Origin: Promicromonospora sukumoe 327MFSha3.1
GTDB lineage: Bacteria; Actinomycetota; Actinomycetes; Actinomycetales; Cellulomonadaceae
Direction of reading: 5' to 3'
DNA: 64,000 nt
Assembly: GCF_000385135.1 (NCBI RefSeq)
Contig: NZ_ARQM01000017.1
Coordinates: forward strand, 1-64,000
Part shown: piece after piece, positions 36,723-43,710 of the stretch
Numbering within the stretch: position 1 is the stretch's first letter
Layout of the letters: each line of letters begins with the position of its first letter
Translations under genes and position numbers: made by a program
Notes under the pieces: generated by a model
The model's database searches: none
Told to the model about the DNA's origin: nothing
The model's input: only the letters and a program-made list of their open reading frames with translations

Positions 36723-37412
36723 ATGCACGAGGTGAGCGCAGTCGAGACGGCCCTGCACGGGCTGCGGACCCTGATCGCCGACGGCTCGCTCCAGCCGGGC
36801 GACAAGCTGTCCAGCGAGGGCGAGCTGAGCGAGCGGCTCGGCGTCTCGCGGGGGTCGGTCCGCGAGGCGATCCGCACGCTCTCGGCCCTCGGTGTGGTCG
36901 AGACCCGGCGGGGCGCGGGCACCTACGTGGGCGAGCTGCGCGCCGCCGACATGATCCAGACGCTCACCCTGACGGTGGGCCTGCTGCCGCTGGAGTCGAT
37001 CCTCGAGCTCTTCGAGCTGCGGCGGGTGCTGGAGGCGCACGCCGTCGCCCTGTCGGCCGCACGCTGCGACGACGCGACGATCGCCGGGCTGGGCGACCTG
37101 CTCGACCGGCTGGAGGCGTCCGAGGACGAGGACGAGCAGTCGGCGCTCGACCACGAGTTCCACATGGGCATCGCGCGGCTGTGCGGGAACGAGTCACTCG
37201 TGTCGATGGTGTCGGTGCTGCGGTCGCGCTCGCGCGCCTACCCGGTGCTCACGCCAGAGACCAAGCGGGTCTCGGACGCCGGCCACCGCGCGATCCTGCG
37301 CGCGCTGACGGCACGCGACCCCGTGGCCGCGTCAGTCGCGGCCGCGGCGCACGTGACGCAGAGCGAGGTATGGCTCCGCGAGCGCCGTCCGGCGCCCGAG
37401 GCGATCGGCTGA
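36723..37412 (+). CDS. GntR family regulator with FCD domain
   Basis: A 229-residue regulator. The N-terminal winged helix (ETALHGLRTLIADGSLQPGD ... LGVSRGSVREAIRTLSALGV, residues about 7-65) precedes the helical FCD ligand domain with its metal-binding pattern (HEFHMGIARLCGN, HRAILRAL). FCD members usually sense organic acids or sugar acids. It diverges from the aminotransferase-CUT1 operon and is its probable repressor. The ATG at 36723 lacks a strong Shine-Dalgarno; an upstream ATG at 36684 is possible but would cover the promoter region. Confidence 0.85.
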   Translation: MHEVSAVETALHGLRTLIADGSLQPGDKLSSEGELSERLGVSRGSVREAIRTLSALGVVETRRGAGTYVGELRAADMIQTLTLTVGLLPLESILELFELRRVLEAHAVALSAARCDDATIAGLGDLLDRLEASEDEDEQSALDHEFHMGIARLCGNESLVSMVSVLRSRSRAYPVLTPETKRVSDAGHRAILRALTARDPVAASVAAAAHVTQSEVWLRERRPAPEAIG

Positions 37413-37413
37413 G

Positions 37414-38241
37414 CTAGTCGTACCGCTCGCCGAGCGGTGTGGTGCCCGCCGCCGTGGCGACGCCCGCCGGGATCATGCCGACCTCCAGGAGCTCCTCGCG
37501 GCCGGCCCCGCCGGAGACACCGAGCGTGAGGACGGGACCGACGCCGGGGGCGTAGAGCTTGTACTCGAGCACGTCGGGCTCGATGGTGCTGGTGTCCTTG
37601 GTCAGGAGCGCCCGGTCGTAGTGCGCCGCCGGGACCTCGGCCTGCTCGTCCAGGCTGAGCACCGCCCCGTTGTCCTCCGCCTGGCCCGGGTAGAACTCCT
37701 GCCGGTACGCCTGGCCGACGGCGGGGTCGCCGGGCACGATGACGCCGGCCAGGGCGCCGTCGCGGCCGGCCTCGAAGGAACCCTCGGTCGTGGTGACCTT
37801 GCCGTTCTCGAACTCCGCCGTGTCCTCGCCGAGGTACCAGATCGTGCCGTCCGCGTCCTGGGCGTACCAGTCGAAGGTGTCCTCGACGACGTCGCCCTGC
37901 CGGGTCACGGTGTCCCGGACCACGCGGGCGGTGGCGCCGTTGGCGATGTCCTTGGTCTCGCTCGTGACGGTCACGACCACGCGCAGCTCGTGGCCCTGCT
38001 CGTCGGTCTCCCGGTAGACCCACTGGGTGCCGGGCTCCATGGGCCAGTACTCGTTGTCGATCTCGGTGGTGAGGCTCGCGGGGTCCAGGTCGAACGGTTC
38101 GCCGCCCTGGGGCAGGGCAGCGGCGCTGCTCGACCCGTCCGCCGACGGGGTCTCGTCGGGGCCGCCGGCCAGGCCGCAGCCCGCGAGCAGGAGGAGGGTC
38201 CCGGCTGCGACCACCGGGCCAACGGTTCTTCGCGTCCTCAT
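37414..38241 (-). CDS. Uncharacterised lipoprotein
   Basis: A 275-residue exported protein with signal and lipobox TLLLLAGC (lipid-modified C22) followed by a Ser/Ala-rich linker. The mature part is beta-rich with MEPGTQWVYRETDEQG, VTRQGDVVEDTFDWYAQDAD and a GVIVPGDPAVGQAYRQEFYPG block. This set recurs in actinobacterial lipoproteins of unknown role. The ATG has GGGGGA five bases upstream. It converges with the GntR gene, the stops being one base apart. Confidence 0.7.
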   Translation of the reverse strand: MRTRRTVGPVVAAGTLLLLAGCGLAGGPDETPSADGSSSAAALPQGGEPFDLDPASLTTEIDNEYWPMEPGTQWVYRETDEQGHELRVVVTVTSETKDIANGATARVVRDTVTRQGDVVEDTFDWYAQDADGTIWYLGEDTAEFENGKVTTTEGSFEAGRDGALAGVIVPGDPAVGQAYRQEFYPGQAEDNGAVLSLDEQAEVPAAHYDRALLTKDTSTIEPDVLEYKLYAPGVGPVLTLGVSGGAGREELLEVGMIPAGVATAAGTTPLGERYD

Positions 38242-38306
38242 GGCTGTCCCCCGCCTTCGCGACGCCCGGGTACCTACCCGACGACCTTAGGCACGCCGGG
38301 CGCGCC

Positions 38307-38328
38307 CGGTCGCGGGCTGGCCCGACCG
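38307..38328 (-). terminator. Possible terminator of the Asp23 operon
   Basis: CGGTC...GGGC pairs with GCCCGACCG with a 2-nt bulge and 2-nt loop. A second palindrome CCGGGCG/CGCCCGG lies at 38296-38309. Both follow directly after the last gene of the Asp23 operon. Confidence 0.35.
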
Positions 38329-38330
38329 CG

Positions 38331-38678
38331 TCACGCCGGGGCCGGCTCCGTCACGTGCACGACGGCGACGGTGACGTGCGCGTCCGGCAGGCCGTGAGCC
38401 GCGAGCAGGTCGCGGACGGTCCGCTGGACGGCGCGCGTCGTCGTGGTGGCGCCGGCCGCCAGGCCGACCCCCAGGGCGATGTCGACCCGGGTGCCGCCTG
38501 CGGCCTGCCGCACCACGACCAGCGGCGCGTCGTCGCGGCGGACGCCGAGCCCGCGGGCGCCCGCGCCGATCACCTTGGACACCGCCGTCCCCGCGGCGTA
38601 GACGCCGGTCACCCCGGCGGTCGCGCGGACGGCTGCCTCGATCCGCGCCGCGATGTCGGTCTGCTGCTCGCCGTTCAA
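38331..38678 (-). CDS. Short Asp23/Gls24-like protein
   Basis: A 115-residue cytoplasmic protein resembling the Asp23 alkaline-shock fold: IAARIEAAVRATAGVTGVYA, then VDIALGVGLAAGATTTTRAVQRTVRDLL and a closing beta strand VTVAVVHV. The TTG start at 38678 has GGAGGG six bases upstream and overlaps the previous stop as TTGA. It is the last of eight overlapping genes. Confidence 0.65.
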   Translation of the reverse strand: MNGEQQTDIAARIEAAVRATAGVTGVYAAGTAVSKVIGAGARGLGVRRDDAPLVVVRQAAGGTRVDIALGVGLAAGATTTTRAVQRTVRDLLAAHGLPDAHVTVAVVHVTEPAPA

Positions 38679-39259
38679 CGACGTCCCTCCTCGGTTCGGT
38701 CCCGCTGCCGGACGTCGGTGACCGTGATGTCGATCCCCGTGACGTCGAGCGCCGTGTGCGTCGCGAGCCGGTCGGCGATCTCCGCGCGCAGCCGCGCGGT
38801 GACGCCGGGGACCGGCTGGCCGTAGAGCAGGCTGACGTCGAGCAGCACCCGGACGGGGCTGCCGAGGTGGGTGACGTCGCCGTCGAACCGGCACCGCCCC
38901 ACCAGCACGCCGGGCACCACGTTCTCGGCGGCCCGCACCAGGCCGCGCACGGCGCCCTCGGTGATCACCAGGTCGGCGTCCGGCGTGGGCGCGGCCAGCG
39001 GGATGCGGCGGCCGGACCGCGCCTCCAGCACGATGTCGCCCAGGATCCGGGACACCCAGCCGTCGTCGGCCGCGGGCTCGGCGGCCGTGTCGGCCGCGAT
39101 GAGGTCAGGGGTGAGGTCGCGCAGCCGCTGAAGGGAGTCGAGCGCGAGCAGGCAGGCCGCGGAGCCCTCGATCGACGGGTCGGGCGGGGTGCGCCCGGCC
39201 TCCAGGTAGTCGGAGAGCTCCTCGATGGTGTGCCCGTCGAGGTCGTCGTCGGGTGTCAT
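38675..39259 (-). CDS. Anti-sigma-like N-terminus fused to an Asp23-like domain
   Basis: A 194-residue protein. The first 60 residues (HTIEELSDYLEAGRTPPDPS ... CLLALDSLQRLRDLTPDLI) are helical and reminiscent of the sigma-binding helices of anti-sigma factors, but without a zinc-binding Cys/His set. The second half (LVITEGAVRGLVRAAENVVPG ... DVSLLYGQPVPGVTARLRAEIADRL ... GIDITVTDV) follows the Asp23 pattern. The gene starts with ATG overlapping the ECF sigma stop (ATGA), the usual position of a cognate anti-sigma gene. I infer a soluble anti-sigma factor controlled by Asp23-type interactions; this function is a prediction. Confidence 0.6.
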   Translation of the reverse strand: MTPDDDLDGHTIEELSDYLEAGRTPPDPSIEGSAACLLALDSLQRLRDLTPDLIAADTAAEPAADDGWVSRILGDIVLEARSGRRIPLAAPTPDADLVITEGAVRGLVRAAENVVPGVLVGRCRFDGDVTHLGSPVRVLLDVSLLYGQPVPGVTARLRAEIADRLATHTALDVTGIDITVTDVRQRDRTEEGRR

Positions 39260-39804
39260 CTCCACCCCTCCATCCGCACGATGATGTGCTTGCGCGCGCG
39301 AGCCAGCAGGCCCCTGACGGTCGTCACCGGAGTATCCATCGCCTCGCCGATCTCGTCGTAGGAGAGCCCACCGACCTCGCGCAGCACCCAGCACTCGCGC
39401 TCCGCGTCGGCCAGCCCGCGGAGGGCCGCGGCCAGCGCCTCGACCCCGGCCCGGCCCTCCACGACGCGCGGCGGCGCCGTGTGGGCGGGGGCCGGTGCCG
39501 GGACGTCGTCGACGCTGACCTGCGGGCGGGTCGCCCGGAGGCGGTCCAGTGCCTTGCGGCTGACGATCCGCATCAGCCAGCTGCGCACCTTGCCCGGGTC
39601 GTCCAGCTCGGGCAGCCGCTGCCAGGCGGTCACGAAGGCCTCCTGCACCACGTCGTCCACCTCCGCGCTGCCGTTGAGCATGCGGCGGGTGGTGGCCCGC
39701 ATGACGGGCGTGTACCGGCGTACCAGGACCGCGAAGGCCGCGACGTCGCCGTCCGCGGCGCGCCCCGCGACGATGTTGTCGTCGGCGCCGTCCAGGGCCG
39801 TCAT
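39256..39804 (-). CDS. ECF RNA polymerase sigma factor
   Basis: A 182-residue extracytoplasmic-function sigma factor. Region 2 (AFAVLVRRYTPVMRATTRRM ... DVVQEAFVTAWQRLPEL) and region 4 (LADAERECWVLREVGGLSYD ... PVTTVRGLLARARKHI) are both intact. The ATG overlaps the preceding stop (ATGA), and its own stop overlaps the anti-sigma-like gene. It is embedded in the Asp23 operon, so it probably directs transcription of that operon under envelope stress. Confidence 0.9.
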   Translation of the reverse strand: MTALDGADDNIVAGRAADGDVAAFAVLVRRYTPVMRATTRRMLNGSAEVDDVVQEAFVTAWQRLPELDDPGKVRSWLMRIVSRKALDRLRATRPQVSVDDVPAPAPAHTAPPRVVEGRAGVEALAAALRGLADAERECWVLREVGGLSYDEIGEAMDTPVTTVRGLLARARKHIIVRMEGWR

Positions 39805-40409
39805 CGCACCCTGGTCCGCGCGTGCAGGCCGTCTCGCCAGCGCCGGTCCGCCAGGTGCACCAGCACCGGGACCCGGACGCCGGCCAGCTCGTCCCAGTCC
39901 GCCAGCGCCGCCTCGGCCGCCGCCAGCACGCCCGCCAGGTCGGCGCCGCGCCGGACGATCACCGTGAGGCAGATCGCGGGCGCGCCCTTGACCCGGTGCA
40001 CGCCGGTCCGCGCCGAGAGCACGTCGGCGCGCTCGGCGAGCGGGTCGGCGAGCAGCGCCCGCGCGACGCCCTGGTCGACGGTCGTACGGCCGTCCTGCGC
40101 CTCCAGCCGGACGACGGTGGGTGTCCGGCCGCCGCCGCGGGTGCGGAGGAACACAAGCAGCAGGACCAGCAGCACGACCGCCGCGGCCAGGGCCGCGGCC
40201 TGCGCGCCGGGCAGGCCGGCGACGTCGGGCAGCCCGGCGGCCCATGCCTCGGACCACCGCGCCGCCGAGCTCGCGCGCTCCGCGGGCGCCAGCGCCCCGG
40301 TGTACCGGGACGGCGCACCCAGGAGCACCGCCGCCCCGCCGGCCGCGACCAGCAGGAGCCCGCAGACCAGGAGCAGCGCGCGGTTGGACCAGCGCCAGGT
40401 CGAGCTCAT
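39801..40409 (-). CDS. AmaP-like membrane anchor of the Asp23 operon
   Basis: A 202-residue protein with two hydrophobic segments (ALLLVCGLLLVAAGGAAVLLG near 10-31; ALAAAVVLLVLLLVFL near 72-88). A cytoplasmic domain with Asp23-like strand-helix pattern (VRLEAQDGRTTVDQGVARAL ... CLTVIVRRGADLAGV) follows. This matches the alkaline-shock membrane anchoring protein AmaP, which tethers Asp23 at the membrane. Start and stop both overlap their neighbours. Confidence 0.7.
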   Translation of the reverse strand: MSSTWRWSNRALLLVCGLLLVAAGGAAVLLGAPSRYTGALAPAERASSAARWSEAWAAGLPDVAGLPGAQAAALAAAVVLLVLLLVFLRTRGGGRTPTVVRLEAQDGRTTVDQGVARALLADPLAERADVLSARTGVHRVKGAPAICLTVIVRRGADLAGVLAAAEAALADWDELAGVRVPVLVHLADRRWRDGLHARTRVR

Positions 40410-40969
40410 CAGATCACCCCCCGTTCGGCGACGAGCACGCGCTGCGCGGTGGTGAAGCCGACGGCGCCGAGCGTGGCGGAGGCGGTGTCCGTCGCCGCCT
40501 CGCGGTCCACGGGCACGCCGCTGGTCGGCGTCAGCCGGACCGTCGTGCGGCGCCGGCCCACGGTCGCGGACACCTGGCGCGCGTCGAGGCCGCAGCGCAC
40601 CGCGACGGCCGCGACCACGGCGTCGGCGAGCACGCCGTCGTCCACGAGCAGCGCCACGCGGTCGGTGCTGCGGGCGCGCCGGCGCAGGCGGCCGGGCAGG
40701 ACGGCCGCGAGGACCAGGACGAGCCCGAGCACCAGGGCCACGATGCCCACCGCGGTCAGCGGGGCGCCATCGGCCCAGGACGTGGCCTGGCCGAGCCGTT
40801 CGCCGAGGGTTTCCCGCACCCCCGGGGCGGCGAGCCACCACATGCCCAGGCCGAGCGCGACGAGCAGCAGCAGCGCGAGCACCGCGGCCAGCACGACGGC
40901 TGCGCCAGTACGAGGCGAGTGCGTCTCGCGGCGCAGGACGCGCCGGTAGACGGCCTGCTCGCGGTTCAC
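40409..40969 (-). CDS. DUF6286-type membrane protein
   Basis: A 186-residue protein with two strong transmembrane segments (AAVVLAAVLALLLLVALGLGMWWL near 23-46; AVGIVALVLGLVLVLAAVLPG near 72-92) and a C-terminal soluble domain (VALLVDDGVLADAVVAAVAV, RRTTVRLTPTSGVP). The family accompanies Asp23 genes in actinobacteria; no biochemical function is assigned. The GTG start overlaps the preceding stop. Confidence 0.65.
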   Translation of the reverse strand: MNREQAVYRRVLRRETHSPRTGAAVVLAAVLALLLLVALGLGMWWLAAPGVRETLGERLGQATSWADGAPLTAVGIVALVLGLVLVLAAVLPGRLRRRARSTDRVALLVDDGVLADAVVAAVAVRCGLDARQVSATVGRRRTTVRLTPTSGVPVDREAATDTASATLGAVGFTTAQRVLVAERGVI

Positions 40970-41310
40970 AGCGCCCTCCGTCCGCTGATCCGGTGCACGC
41001 CCGCGTAGCGCACGTCGACGCGGCCGACCGTGCGCCCGGCGAGGTCGCGCAGCCCGGCGATCACGTGCCCGCGCACCTCGGCCGAGCGCTCCGCGACCGT
41101 GCCGGTCACGCCGCCGCCGACCGCGACGGGCAGCGTCACCGCGACGGTGAGCGCGCCGGCGGCGTCGGCCAGGCGGACCGCGACCCGCCCGGCGGGCACG
41201 TGCCCCGCGTCCCGGGCCAGGTAGGCGGCGAGTCGCTCGACGGCGCGCGCCGAGATGCGGGTGGTGCCCGGCACGCGGCCGTCCGCACCCCCGGGTTCGG
41301 TGATCGTCAT
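40966..41310 (-). CDS. Small Asp23-like protein
   Basis: A 114-residue cytoplasmic protein following the Asp23 pattern: ISARAVERLAAYLARDAGHV, then VRLADAAGALTVAVTLPVAV, RSAEVRGHVIAGLRDLAGRT and VDVRYAGVH. It is smaller than canonical Asp23. It overlaps both neighbours by four bases. Confidence 0.65.
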   Translation of the reverse strand: MTITEPGGADGRVPGTTRISARAVERLAAYLARDAGHVPAGRVAVRLADAAGALTVAVTLPVAVGGGVTGTVAERSAEVRGHVIAGLRDLAGRTVGRVDVRYAGVHRISGRRAL

Positions 41311-41498
41311 GACGACGAACGCCCGCCCCGGAAGGCGTCCGCGAGCGCCCGGAGGTCCAGCCGCCCGTCGGCCACCCGACCTATCGCGGCGCCGACGAGC
41401 ATGGCCACGCCCACGAGCACGAACGCCCAGAAGCCCAGGCCGATCCAGGTCAGGGCCAGGACCGCGGCGACGGCTGCGCCGACGACGGGTGCGCTCAC
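41307..41498 (-). CDS. DUF2273-like small membrane protein
   Basis: A 63-residue protein with two helices (AAVLALTWIGLGFWAFVLVG and VAMLVGAAIGRVADG) and a short polar tail. DUF2273 proteins are regular partners of Asp23 and AmaP in Gram-positive bacteria. The GTG start overlaps the Asp23 stop as GTGA. Confidence 0.7.
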   Translation of the reverse strand: MSAPVVGAAVAAVLALTWIGLGFWAFVLVGVAMLVGAAIGRVADGRLDLRALADAFRGGRSSS

Positions 41499-41941
41499 CG
41501 GACCCGCCCGGCCTGCGGCTCGGCCTCCTGGTCGTCGTCCGAGGGCAGGTGCACGTCGTTGACCGTGACGTTGACCTCGGCGACCTCCATGCCCACCAGG
41601 TCGCGCATCGCCCGGTAGATCGCCGTGCGGACGTCGGCGGCGACGGTCTGCAGCGCGGCCGGGTACTCGGCCACGATCGTCACGTCGACGGCGACCTGCT
41701 TCTCGCCGACCTCGACGCTGACCCCCTGCGTCAGGTCGGTGGAGTTCAGCGCGTCGCGGATGGTCCCGACCACGCGAGCGGCGCCGCCGCCGAGCGCGTA
41801 CACGCCGGCGACCTCGCGGGCCGCGATGCCGGCGATCTTGGCGACGACCGGGTTCTCGATCGTCGTCCTGCCGTCGAGGGGGCTCGTGTCCACCACGTCG
41901 GCCCGGCTCTTGTCTGCTGCCCCACCAGTCACGTTCGCCAC
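41495..41941 (-). CDS. asp23: Asp23/Gls24 family envelope stress response protein
   Basis: A 148-residue canonical Asp23 protein. TTIENPVVAKIAGIAAREVAGVYAL (about 27-51) begins the fold, followed by GVSVEVGEKQVAVDVTIVAE, YPAALQTVAADVRTAIYRAM and VAEVNVTVNDVHLPSDD. Asp23 proteins coat the inner face of the membrane through AmaP and affect envelope homeostasis. The GTG start has AAGGAG six bases upstream. It is the first of eight overlapping minus-strand genes that include AmaP, DUF2273, an ECF sigma factor and further Asp23-like proteins. Confidence 0.87.
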   Translation of the reverse strand: MANVTGGAADKSRADVVDTSPLDGRTTIENPVVAKIAGIAAREVAGVYALGGGAARVVGTIRDALNSTDLTQGVSVEVGEKQVAVDVTIVAEYPAALQTVAADVRTAIYRAMRDLVGMEVAEVNVTVNDVHLPSDDDQEAEPQAGRVR

Positions 41942-42006
41942 GATGCACTCCTTCGTTGGTCCACTTGCCGCACCCGAGGTGCGCGCCGCCACGACCGGCG
42001 ACACCT

Positions 42007-42039
42007 GTACGACGCGGCCGGGTGAAAGAACGTCACAAA
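42007..42039 (-). promoter_or_regulatory. ECF-type promoter candidate for the Asp23 operon
   Basis: On the minus strand, TTTGTGACG (complement of 42031-42039) and CGTCGTAC (complement of 42007-42014) are spaced about 16 bases apart. Together they resemble the GTGAC / CGTC boxes of actinobacterial ECF promoters. The site lies about 66 bases ahead of the asp23 start. Confidence 0.4.
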
Positions 42040-42081
42040 CTCGATGGGCCGGTCGCGCCGTCACCCATGGCAGAATATTCC

Positions 42082-42092
42082 TAGCCTGGCTA
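42082..42092. promoter_or_regulatory. Short palindrome ahead of the MarR gene
   Basis: TAGCC-T-GGCTA sits about 40 bases before the MarR start in an AT-richer stretch, near a CAAGT direct repeat. It may be a MarR site; the evidence is symmetry and position only. Confidence 0.35.
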
Positions 42093-42132
42093 TCTTCAAG
42101 TGCGGCAAGTAATATCTGAAAGGGGAGCGCAC

Positions 42133-42702
42133 GTGGTTCCTGAACCCGAGCCCATCGACCCGTCCGGCCCGTCGATGCTGGACCCCCGAGTCCTGGACCC
42201 GCGGCAGGAGATCGTGCAACGGTCGGGCCTCGACGAGCAGGAGGTCGACCAGGTCGTCCGCGTGCTGCAGGGGCTGCGCGACTGGCGCGAGGCGGAGCGG
42301 CGGATGAGCGAGGCGTCGCGGCGCTACATGAAGCTCGGCGAGACCGACATGCGCACGCTGCGGTTCGTCATCGCGGCGCAGTACCGGGGCGAGACCGCCA
42401 CACCGGGTGCCATCGCCGCGCACCTGGGCATCACGTCGGCGTCGACCACCAAGATGCTCGACCGGCTGGCGGACGCGGGGCACATCCGCAGGCTCCCCCA
42501 TCCCACCGACCGGCGCAGCCTGGCGGTCGAGGTGACGGAGGAGACCCGGCAGATCGCGCTGAAGAGCGTGGGCCGCGACCACGCCCACCGGTTCGAGGCG
42601 GCGGCACGGCTGAACCCGGAGGAGCGCGAGGTGGTGATGCGGTTCCTCGGCGAGCTCACCGCCACCGAGAACCCCGGGGACCTCGAGGCCCCCGAGGAGT
42701 GA
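42133..42702 (+). CDS. MarR family transcriptional regulator
   Basis: A 189-residue regulator with a long acidic N-terminus. A MarR winged helix-turn-helix follows (TPGAIAAHLGITSASTTKML, then wing HIRRLPHPTDRRSLAVEVTE) over about residues 95-150. The GTG at 42133 has AGGGGAG five bases upstream. It diverges from the Asp23 operon, so it could influence envelope-stress genes; its ligand is unknown. Confidence 0.85.
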   Translation: MVPEPEPIDPSGPSMLDPRVLDPRQEIVQRSGLDEQEVDQVVRVLQGLRDWREAERRMSEASRRYMKLGETDMRTLRFVIAAQYRGETATPGAIAAHLGITSASTTKMLDRLADAGHIRRLPHPTDRRSLAVEVTEETRQIALKSVGRDHAHRFEAAARLNPEEREVVMRFLGELTATENPGDLEAPEE

Positions 42703-42705
42703 CCG

Positions 42706-43701
42706 TCAGGTCGACGGCCCCTGTACCAGGACCGGCTCGACGAACCGCTCCCCGCCCGTGGGCGCGGGCTCGATGACGTTGTCGGCCGCTACGCGGCCGA
42801 CGCCCATGAGGTCGAGGTCGATCGTGGTGAGCCGGCGCAGCTTCTGGTCGATCACGACCTCCTCCCAGTTGTCGACGCCGACGACGGCGACGTCGTCCGG
42901 CGCGCGGCGGCCCTGGGCCTCCAGGGCGTCGAGCATGCCGAACCCGATGTGGTCGTTGCCGCAGAAGACGGCGTCGTACGGGGCGCCGCCCGAGTCGAGG
43001 AGGTCCACGGCCTGCTCGCCCCACTCGCGGCGCCAGGACCCGTGCAGCGTCGTGACCGGCTCCAGGCCGGCCTCCTGGAGCGCGCGCCGGAAGCCCGCCG
43101 CGCGGCGGCGCACGGCGAGGTCGTCCTCCCCGGCGGTCACGTGCGCGATGCGGGTGCGGCCGCGCTCCAGCAGGTGCCGGGCCGCGAGGTACCCGGCCTG
43201 CTCGTTGTCGGGCAGGAACACGTAGTCGCCGGGGTTATCGGTCGCGGCGAAGGCGTAGGTGACCGGCACCTCGAACTGGTGCGTGATCGACGGCGTCACG
43301 CGCGCGTAGCCGGAGCCGACCACGAGCAGCCCGTCGATGCGCCGGTCCTGGAGGGTCCGGATGCTCTCCGTCATCTCGCGGTGGGCGTCTATGCGGCCGT
43401 CGAACACGAGCGCGGCGCGCTCCCGGCTCCCGAGCCGCAGGACGGCGCCCATGACGACCGGCCGGGAGAACGTCGCCGTCGCCCGGTGGGTGAGCAGCCC
43501 GACGGTCCGGCTGCGGCCGGACGCGAACGACTGGGCGAGCGCGTTGGGCCGGAAGTCGAGCCGTTCGGCCGCCTCCAGCACGCGCGCCTTGGTCGCAGGT
43601 GAGACCACCGGGCTGTCGTTGAGGGCCTTGGAGGCGGTCGCCTTCGAGACGCCGGCCACCGCGGCGACGTCGCTCAGGCGCACGGCGCGTTGTGTCGCCA
43701 T
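42706..43701 (-). CDS. LacI family regulator closing the cluster D operon
   Basis: A 331-residue LacI-type protein with helix-turn-helix VRLSDVAAVAGVSKATASKAL (residues 7-27), a hinge helix near NALAQSFASG and a sugar-binding core (CGNDHIGFGMLDALEAQG; VGVDNWEEVV). It shares the Lys-Ala pair at the DNA-reading positions with the LacI at 11568-12605, which fits binding to CCGG-centred sites such as those at 51603 and 52307. It lies nine bases after the oxidoreductase gene and converges with MarR. It is closely related to the third LacI at 55252-56283. Confidence 0.87.
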   Translation of the reverse strand: MATQRAVRLSDVAAVAGVSKATASKALNDSPVVSPATKARVLEAAERLDFRPNALAQSFASGRSRTVGLLTHRATATFSRPVVMGAVLRLGSRERAALVFDGRIDAHREMTESIRTLQDRRIDGLLVVGSGYARVTPSITHQFEVPVTYAFAATDNPGDYVFLPDNEQAGYLAARHLLERGRTRIAHVTAGEDDLAVRRRAAGFRRALQEAGLEPVTTLHGSWRREWGEQAVDLLDSGGAPYDAVFCGNDHIGFGMLDALEAQGRRAPDDVAVVGVDNWEEVVIDQKLRRLTTIDLDLMGVGRVAADNVIEPAPTGGERFVEPVLVQGPST

Positions 43702-43710
43702 CCGAGGATC

